In this document: piece by piece, positions 59,514 through 64,000 of the stretch
How the letters are laid out: each line of letters begins with the position of its first letter
How positions within the stretch are numbered: the stretch's first letter is position 1
Assembly: GCA_900543695.1 (NCBI GenBank)
Contig: UQSG01000005.1
Coordinates: forward strand, 35,198-99,197
DNA: 64,000 nt
Source of the DNA: an uncultured Clostridium sp.
GTDB taxonomy: Bacteria; Bacillota; Clostridia; UBA1212; UBA1255
Reading direction: 5' to 3'
Notes under the pieces: model-generated
Database searches by the model: none
What the model was told of the DNA's origin: nothing
What the model saw: the letters and a program-made list of their open reading frames with translations, nothing else
Program-made: the position numbers and the translations under genes

Positions 59514-60326
59514 ATGAATATACTAATCACTCTGGATAATCGTTATATCGAGCCGGCGCGCGTGATGCTTTCCTCCCTGCAGCGTAAGAACAGACAAGCT
59601 TCTCTGGAGGTTTACGTTCTGCATTCCTGTCTGACGGAGGAAAGCATTGCCGCGCTCAAAAACGTATTGAATCCAGAGTTTTGCCGTCTGCACCCAATCT
59701 GCGTAAACGATCGGCTTCTCGCATCCGCCCCTACTACAGACCGGTATCCGCAGGAAATGTACTACCGAATCTTTGCTGCGCGCTATCTGCCGCAGGAAAT
59801 CGAGCGAATTTTGTATCTGGATCCGGATATCGTTGTAAACGGCAGACTTGAGGAGCTGTACAATACCGATATTGACGGCTATCTTCTGGCCGCCGCCACG
59901 CATGTCCGAGAAATGATGCGAAAAATCAATGTGCTTCGTCTTGGAATGCACGAGGAGGGTACTTATATCAACTCCGGCGTACTGCTGATGAATCTGAAGC
60001 AGCTCCGGGAAGAGCAGGATTACAATAAAGTATTTGAATATATCAAAAAATATAAAAATATGCTGACGCTTCCCGATCAGGATGTCCTCAGCGGGCTGTA
60101 CTCGAATCGAGTTCTGCCGATCGACGCCTGCCGCTATAATATGACGGAGCGCCTGTTTACGCTGTACTTTTCCTCCGAGGCATGGCGCGACATCAACTGG
60201 GTGCGGGCAAACTCCGCAATTATTCATTACTGCGGAAGAAATAAACCCTGGAAAGAAAATTATATCGGAAAACTGGATGTCTTCTATCGGTTTGCCGTAA
60301 AGCATATGAAGGTCTACAAATGGTAA
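59514..60326 (+). CDS. Glycosyltransferase family 8
   Basis: This encodes 270 residues with the GT8 pattern: ILITLDNRYIEPARVMLSSL at the start, the DxD metal motif in ILYLDPDIVVNG near 103, NSGVLLMNLKQLR near 155, DQDVL and a final HYCGRNKPW. It transfers a sugar from a nucleotide sugar to an unknown acceptor, most likely a cell-surface glycan. It begins three bases after the GH4 gene and its stop overlaps the CLC start. Confidence 0.88.
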   Translation: MNILITLDNRYIEPARVMLSSLQRKNRQASLEVYVLHSCLTEESIAALKNVLNPEFCRLHPICVNDRLLASAPTTDRYPQEMYYRIFAARYLPQEIERILYLDPDIVVNGRLEELYNTDIDGYLLAAATHVREMMRKINVLRLGMHEEGTYINSGVLLMNLKQLREEQDYNKVFEYIKKYKNMLTLPDQDVLSGLYSNRVLPIDACRYNMTERLFTLYFSSEAWRDINWVRANSAIIHYCGRNKPWKENYIGKLDVFYRFAVKHMKVYKW

Positions 60327-61579
60327 TGGGAAAGGAAAAGACGCTTTCTGTTTTCAAATATATCCTTTCCTTTTTGAAATGGACCGCTCTGGGCGCGTCG
60401 GCGGGAGCGATCGTCGGCACGGCAGGAGCGGCCTTTGCTTATTGCCTCCAGCTGGTTACGGACTTCCGCACAGCTCATCCCCTTCTGGTTCTTGGACTTC
60501 CTCTGGCGGGCCTTCTGATCGTATTTCTTTACCATTCTGCCGGAATCAGGGAAAGCCGCGGTACGAATCTCGTGCTCGCTTCTATTCGGACGGATGAGCC
60601 CATCCCATTTGCAATGGCTCCGCTCATTTTTGCCGGCACCGTACTGACGCATCTGTTTGGAGGCAGCGCCGGACGGGAGGGCGCCGCGCTGCAGCTTGGC
60701 GGCAGTATCGCGCAGAATTTAGCGCGGAGGCTTCGCTTAAGCAGCGGCAGCCGGAGGCTTTTGACCATGTGCGGCATGAGCGCCTGCTTTTCTGCGCTTT
60801 TCGGTACTCCCATGTCCGCCGCGTTTTTTGCAATGGAAGTGATCAGCGTAGGAATCATGCATTATTCGGCGCTCGTCCCCTGTGCGGTCGCTTCGGTAAC
60901 CGCCGCTTATCTTTCAAGGCTTCTGGGAATCGCTCCCGCACGGTTTTCCGTCAGCGGGATTCCCTCCGTATTTTCCATTCCGACCATGCTCCGCGTGTTT
61001 GCGCTTGCCGCGCTCTGCGCCGGCGTCAGCATTCTGTTCTGCGTTGTTTTAAAATATACGTCGGCATTTTATGCAAGCTGTTTTAAAAGCTCCTATCTTC
61101 GCGCTGTATGCGGAGGAATTCTCGTTGCCGTCTTTGCTATGATCCTTCGTTCGCAGGATTATCTTGGCGCCGGCACGCAGATCATCGCCCGCGCCTTTGC
61201 CGGAGAAGCTGTCCCGCTTGCCTTTCTTCTGAAAATCATATTTACGGCGATCACCCTGGAGGCGGGCTTCAAAGGAGGAGAAATCGTGCCGACTTTTTTT
61301 ATTGGCGCAACGTTTGGCTGCACCGCAGGATCACTGCTCGGCCTCAATCCGTCGTTCGCTGCCGCAGTCGGTATGCTCTGTCTTTTCTGTGGCGTTACGA
61401 ATTGCCCCATTACGACGCTTTTTCTCAGTCTGGAGCTGTTCGGGGCACAGGGACTGCTCTGGTACTTTCTGGCAACCGCCGTCAGTTATATGCTGTCCGG
61501 GTATTTCAGCCTCTACAGCAAGCAGAAAATCATGTACTCCAAGGTCGCCCCGGAATTTATCGATATCACAGCGCATTGA
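60320..61579 (+). CDS. CLC-family anion channel/antiporter with fluoride-type motifs
   Basis: This encodes 419 residues and is a CLC membrane protein with about ten segments. The gating-Glu motif reads GGSAGREGAALQLGG near 111. The third filter motif is GFKGGEIVPTFFIGATFG near 316. In chloride-type CLCs the latter is GxFxPxL. The FKGGEVTPLF form is what I recall for the fluoride-exporting CLC-F group. A fluoride/proton antiporter is therefore proposed. No fluoride riboswitch was found before it, and it shares a unit with GH4 and GT8 genes. Substrate assignment is tentative. Confidence 0.75.
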   Translation: MVMGKEKTLSVFKYILSFLKWTALGASAGAIVGTAGAAFAYCLQLVTDFRTAHPLLVLGLPLAGLLIVFLYHSAGIRESRGTNLVLASIRTDEPIPFAMAPLIFAGTVLTHLFGGSAGREGAALQLGGSIAQNLARRLRLSSGSRRLLTMCGMSACFSALFGTPMSAAFFAMEVISVGIMHYSALVPCAVASVTAAYLSRLLGIAPARFSVSGIPSVFSIPTMLRVFALAALCAGVSILFCVVLKYTSAFYASCFKSSYLRAVCGGILVAVFAMILRSQDYLGAGTQIIARAFAGEAVPLAFLLKIIFTAITLEAGFKGGEIVPTFFIGATFGCTAGSLLGLNPSFAAAVGMLCLFCGVTNCPITTLFLSLELFGAQGLLWYFLATAVSYMLSGYFSLYSKQKIMYSKVAPEFIDITAH

Positions 61580-61605
61580 CAGAAAGCTGCTCGATTTTCC
61601 GTGAT

Positions 61606-61634
61606 TTGACATTTTATAGGTTTTCTTTTAATAT
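61606..61634 (+). promoter_or_regulatory. Promoter of the PTPS-related membrane protein gene
   Basis: TTGACA (61606-61611), 17-base spacer, TAATAT (61629-61634), 34 bases before the ATG. Confidence 0.55.
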
Positions 61635-61668
61635 TGTACAGATATTTTACTCATAAGGAAGAACCCGA

Positions 61669-63417
61669 ATGGATTTAAGGAGATCAAGACAACCGAAACA
61701 GCTGACCGTATTTCTCTGGCTCTGCGTATGGGCCTTCGCGTGTCTCCCGCTTTTTACGGACAAGCTTTTTGATGCTCACGATATCAGCTATCATCTGAAC
61801 CGGATCGAGGGAATCGCCGCGGCGCTTCGGGGCGGTCAGTTTCCCGTCCGGATTCATCCCAATATTTTAAACGATTACGGCTATGCGAATTCGATTTTTT
61901 ATCCGGAGCTGTTTCTATACCTTCCGGGCGCCCTCAGAGCGCTTGGCGTCAATTTAAATATTTGTTATAAAATATTGATTGCAGCATTGAACGCCGGAAC
62001 CGTTGGGATTGCCTATTATTCCTTCCGGCGGCTTTTTAAAAGCCAGTATGCCGCGTATCTGGGCACCGTTCTGTATGGGCTCTCTTTATATCGCCTGTTG
62101 TGTATTTATGTAAGAGGCGCGATCGGAGAAGTGCTGGCCATGATGTTTCTGCCACTGGCCGCGCTTGGCTTGTATGAAATATTTTTCGGGAATCCGCACA
62201 AGTGGTATTATCTTGCAATCGCTTTTATCGGGATCCTGCAGTCTCACATCATTACGGCGCAGCTGACGTTGTACGTCTGCCTGTTTGCGGCGCTGATTGC
62301 TTTTTCCAAGCTGATCGAGCATAAATGCCGGAGGCTCCTGGCTGCGGTAAAAGCCGCGGTGCTGACGATCCTGGTAAATCTGTGGTTCCTTGTGCCCTTT
62401 TTCGACTTTGTCCGCATGGGTGTGAAAATCACAAGCACCGATTTTGTGTATTGGGGCAATACCATCAATCCGCCTTCCGAAATATTTGCGTTTCTTTATC
62501 CTGTTACAAAGGGAATGACAACGCGCGAGGATATGCCGCATTCCGTCGGCATCAATCTGTTCTTTTTATTGATGATATTTATCGCTTTCTGTATCAAGAA
62601 AAGGAAGCAGACGCTCCTTGGTTACGAGCGGAGGCTGTATTTTCTGGGCAGAATCGGCCTGCTCTTCGGCGGAATTGCGCTGTATATGTCTACCTGCCTG
62701 TTTCCGTGGATTCTCTTTAAATATGTTCCCCTGCTGAACCGCATTGCATCCTCCATGCAGTTCCCGTGGCGGCTTCTGTCTGTTGGCTCTGCGGCAGTTT
62801 GCATTACGGCTGTTGCCGTCTGTCTCATTCTGCGCAGAGATTCAAAAATTCCTGCTAAAATACTTTTTATCGTGGTAACGGCGTTTACCGTTCTTACCGC
62901 GTCCGTATTGATCGACAATCATATATATAACGCCGCCGTATTTGGCGATCTGTCCCTGAAAGCGCCATTAGACGATCCGAATTGGGTTTATGACGGGCAG
63001 TATTCCCTGAAGGGCACGGATATTGATCGGCTTGCAGAGCGCGGTGAAATCGCAGTATCTGCCAATGAAACGATTCAGTTTTCGGAAATCACACGAAGCG
63101 GCGGCGCTCTCACGCTGAGCTTCACCGCCGGCTCTCCTGCTTCCGGGGATTATATAGAGCTTCCGCTTTCCTGGTATCCTCATTATGAAACAACGATCGA
63201 CGGACAAGCGGCGGAAAATGAACCGGGAGACAACAATGTGATCCGGGTATACACAGAAGGACGCAGCGCAGGTACGATCCGCGTAAAATGGAAGGCGCCG
63301 GTCCTTTACCGCGTCATGGAATGCATTTCGGTTCTGGCCGCTGTCTGTTATCCTCTGGATCGAAAATACCATTTTACGCGCAGGCTTCTGCGTAAGCGCG
63401 GCCAGGCGGACGCCTGA
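61669..63417 (+). CDS. Multi-span 6-pyruvoyl-tetrahydropterin-synthase-related (GT-C-like) membrane protein
   Basis: This encodes 582 residues with about ten to twelve membrane segments in the first 420 and an extracellular tail of about 120 residues before a last short hydrophobic stretch. The N-terminal loop (DAHDISYHLNRIEGIAAALRGGQFPVR then YGYANSIFYPELF) is the hallmark of the so-called PTPS-related domain. That family has the topology of GT-C glycosyltransferases that use lipid-linked sugars, with an acidic pair near the first loop. The name is misleading, since no pterin chemistry is expected. It probably adds a sugar to a surface polymer or protein. GAAG lies before the ATG. Confidence 0.75.
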   Translation: MDLRRSRQPKQLTVFLWLCVWAFACLPLFTDKLFDAHDISYHLNRIEGIAAALRGGQFPVRIHPNILNDYGYANSIFYPELFLYLPGALRALGVNLNICYKILIAALNAGTVGIAYYSFRRLFKSQYAAYLGTVLYGLSLYRLLCIYVRGAIGEVLAMMFLPLAALGLYEIFFGNPHKWYYLAIAFIGILQSHIITAQLTLYVCLFAALIAFSKLIEHKCRRLLAAVKAAVLTILVNLWFLVPFFDFVRMGVKITSTDFVYWGNTINPPSEIFAFLYPVTKGMTTREDMPHSVGINLFFLLMIFIAFCIKKRKQTLLGYERRLYFLGRIGLLFGGIALYMSTCLFPWILFKYVPLLNRIASSMQFPWRLLSVGSAAVCITAVAVCLILRRDSKIPAKILFIVVTAFTVLTASVLIDNHIYNAAVFGDLSLKAPLDDPNWVYDGQYSLKGTDIDRLAERGEIAVSANETIQFSEITRSGGALTLSFTAGSPASGDYIELPLSWYPHYETTIDGQAAENEPGDNNVIRVYTEGRSAGTIRVKWKAPVLYRVMECISVLAAVCYPLDRKYHFTRRLLRKRGQADA

Positions 63418-63431
63418 GGGCGGCGGCGAAA

Positions 63432-64000
63432 TTACCGTTTTCTCTTCCGCTTTACAGCAAAGACAATGACAACAATCACAATAACCAGCACCGCTGCGCC
63501 GATGCAGAGACAGAGGATGAGATTACCGTTCGTGCCATTTCCTTGATCCGCCGGTTCCGCAGACGGTTCCGTTATCGGCGCCTTCGTGGGAGTCGCCGCA
63601 GATTCATTGTTCTCCGTTTCTCCGGGCACCTCAAACGTCACCGGCTCCACCACCACCGTTTTGGCATCCGTATCGACAACTACCGCGAGATAGCGCCCGC
63701 CCTTCAGCGGCGATCTGGAGCCTGCCGACAGCTCCTCCTGGCGCAGGCATCCCACGGATCCGCTTCCCGGATACGTCTCCGTGTTCTCGTATTGATGCGG
63801 CACACGCCACTTCAGGATCGGCTGATTTGTCGTTGCGGCCGGATCATACGCCTCGTCTGCTTTGTAGATTTGCACTTCCGTTCTGTTGTTTAAGTCGAAA
63901 TACCCCGTCGTCGTGCCCGTGATCGTCCCGTCCTCCGATACCTCTATGCGAAGCGACGGCTGCGTTTCAGGGATCTCAAACTCCACCGGCTCGCTCAGCA
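63432..64000 (-). CDS. Anchored surface protein, N-terminal part outside window
   Basis: The frame is open from 63986 through to the window end (codons for LSEPVEFEIPE), so the gene begins beyond 64000. The visible 189 residues hold one beta domain of about 110 residues ending GGRYLAVVVDTDAK...VEPVTFEVPGE, similar to the first domain of the 28454-29485 protein. The residues EPVEFEIPE at the window edge look like the end of a preceding copy, so the domain is probably repeated. A Thr/Pro/Glu linker, a hydrophobic span and the tail VKRKRKR follow. Convergent with the 61669-63417 gene. Confidence 0.65.
   Translation of the reverse strand, partial: LSEPVEFEIPETQPSLRIEVSEDGTITGTTTGYFDLNNRTEVQIYKADEAYDPAATTNQPILKWRVPHQYENTETYPGSGSVGCLRQEELSAGSRSPLKGGRYLAVVVDTDAKTVVVEPVTFEVPGETENNESAATPTKAPITEPSAEPADQGNGTNGNLILCLCIGAAVLVIVIVVIVFAVKRKRKR

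Noticed and set aside
60200..60320. Search for a fluoride riboswitch before the CLC gene
   Set aside because: The stretch is coding sequence of the GT8 gene and I could not see the conserved riboswitch core.
1..64000. CRISPR arrays, tRNA or rRNA genes and complete insertion sequences
   Set aside because: No regularly spaced repeats, no cloverleaf with a TTCGA-type arm in the gaps, and no transposase or integrase was found.

Overview
The window looks like chromosome of a strictly anaerobic Gram-positive bacterium of the Clostridia. The support is indirect. Spacing and strength of GGAGG ribosome sites, near-consensus TTGACA/TATAAT promoters, an infC-rpmI-rplT leader, PPi-type phosphofructokinase, a PrsA-like foldase lipoprotein, ECF vitamin uptake and an Flx/Hdr flavin-based electron-transfer module all fit that group. 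No rRNA, tRNA, CRISPR array, phage or complete insertion sequence was seen.

Layout. 1-5500: end of a DUF4405 membrane gene, a small DUF1858-like gene, a decayed KTR-type zinc-ribbon remnant, and a two-gene ABC exporter with a TetR regulator. 5661-6566: a surface lectin-like protein. 6685-19545: one 13-gene operon read leftward from a strong promoter at 19639-19667, encoding malate dehydrogenase, fumarase, HdrBCA, FlxDCBA-type subunits, a soluble fumarate reductase (FrdB, FrdA), an AspT-family carrier and a cupin. Read together this is a reductive oxaloacetate-malate-fumarate-succinate branch fed by an NADH-dependent, possibly electron-bifurcating complex, with a candidate dicarboxylate exporter. 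19814-22987: mazG, rqcP and a double-parvulin lipoprotein. 23134-28349: tadA, two membrane-anchored envelope proteins and a compact UvrD-type helicase. 28454-31024: a surface protein and a divergent DD-carboxypeptidase homologue that has lost its catalytic residues. 31029-33220: PPi-phosphofructokinase and class II aldolase. 33470-38360: a cupin-XRE regulator and potABCD. 38589-46783: a carbohydrate/surface cluster (DUF4838 lipoprotein, two paralogous lectin-like anchored proteins, AraC regulator, neutral-ceramidase-like hydrolase, SIS protein, BadF-type sugar kinase). 46994-48864: a 44-residue Cys-rich protein, then a likely lipoate S component and lipoate ligase. 48874-52938: SEC-C protein, TrmH methylase, rplT, rpmI, infC (probable AUA start) and enolase. 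53093-63417: ADP-ribosylglycohydrolase-fold protein, AI-2E exporter family protein, small envelope genes, DUF1015, GH4 alpha-galactosidase, GT8, a CLC antiporter with fluoride-type motifs and a multi-span PTPS-related membrane protein. The window ends inside another anchored surface protein.

The most interesting element is the 13-gene fumarate operon: the HdrB-like part that is fused to the iron-sulfur subunit in thiol:fumarate reductases is here a separate gene next to a full Hdr-Flx set. The second theme is a set of five surface proteins with lectin-like or beta-sandwich ectodomains and C-terminal membrane anchors spread over the whole window. All functional assignments are from reading translated motifs and gene order; no database search was run.
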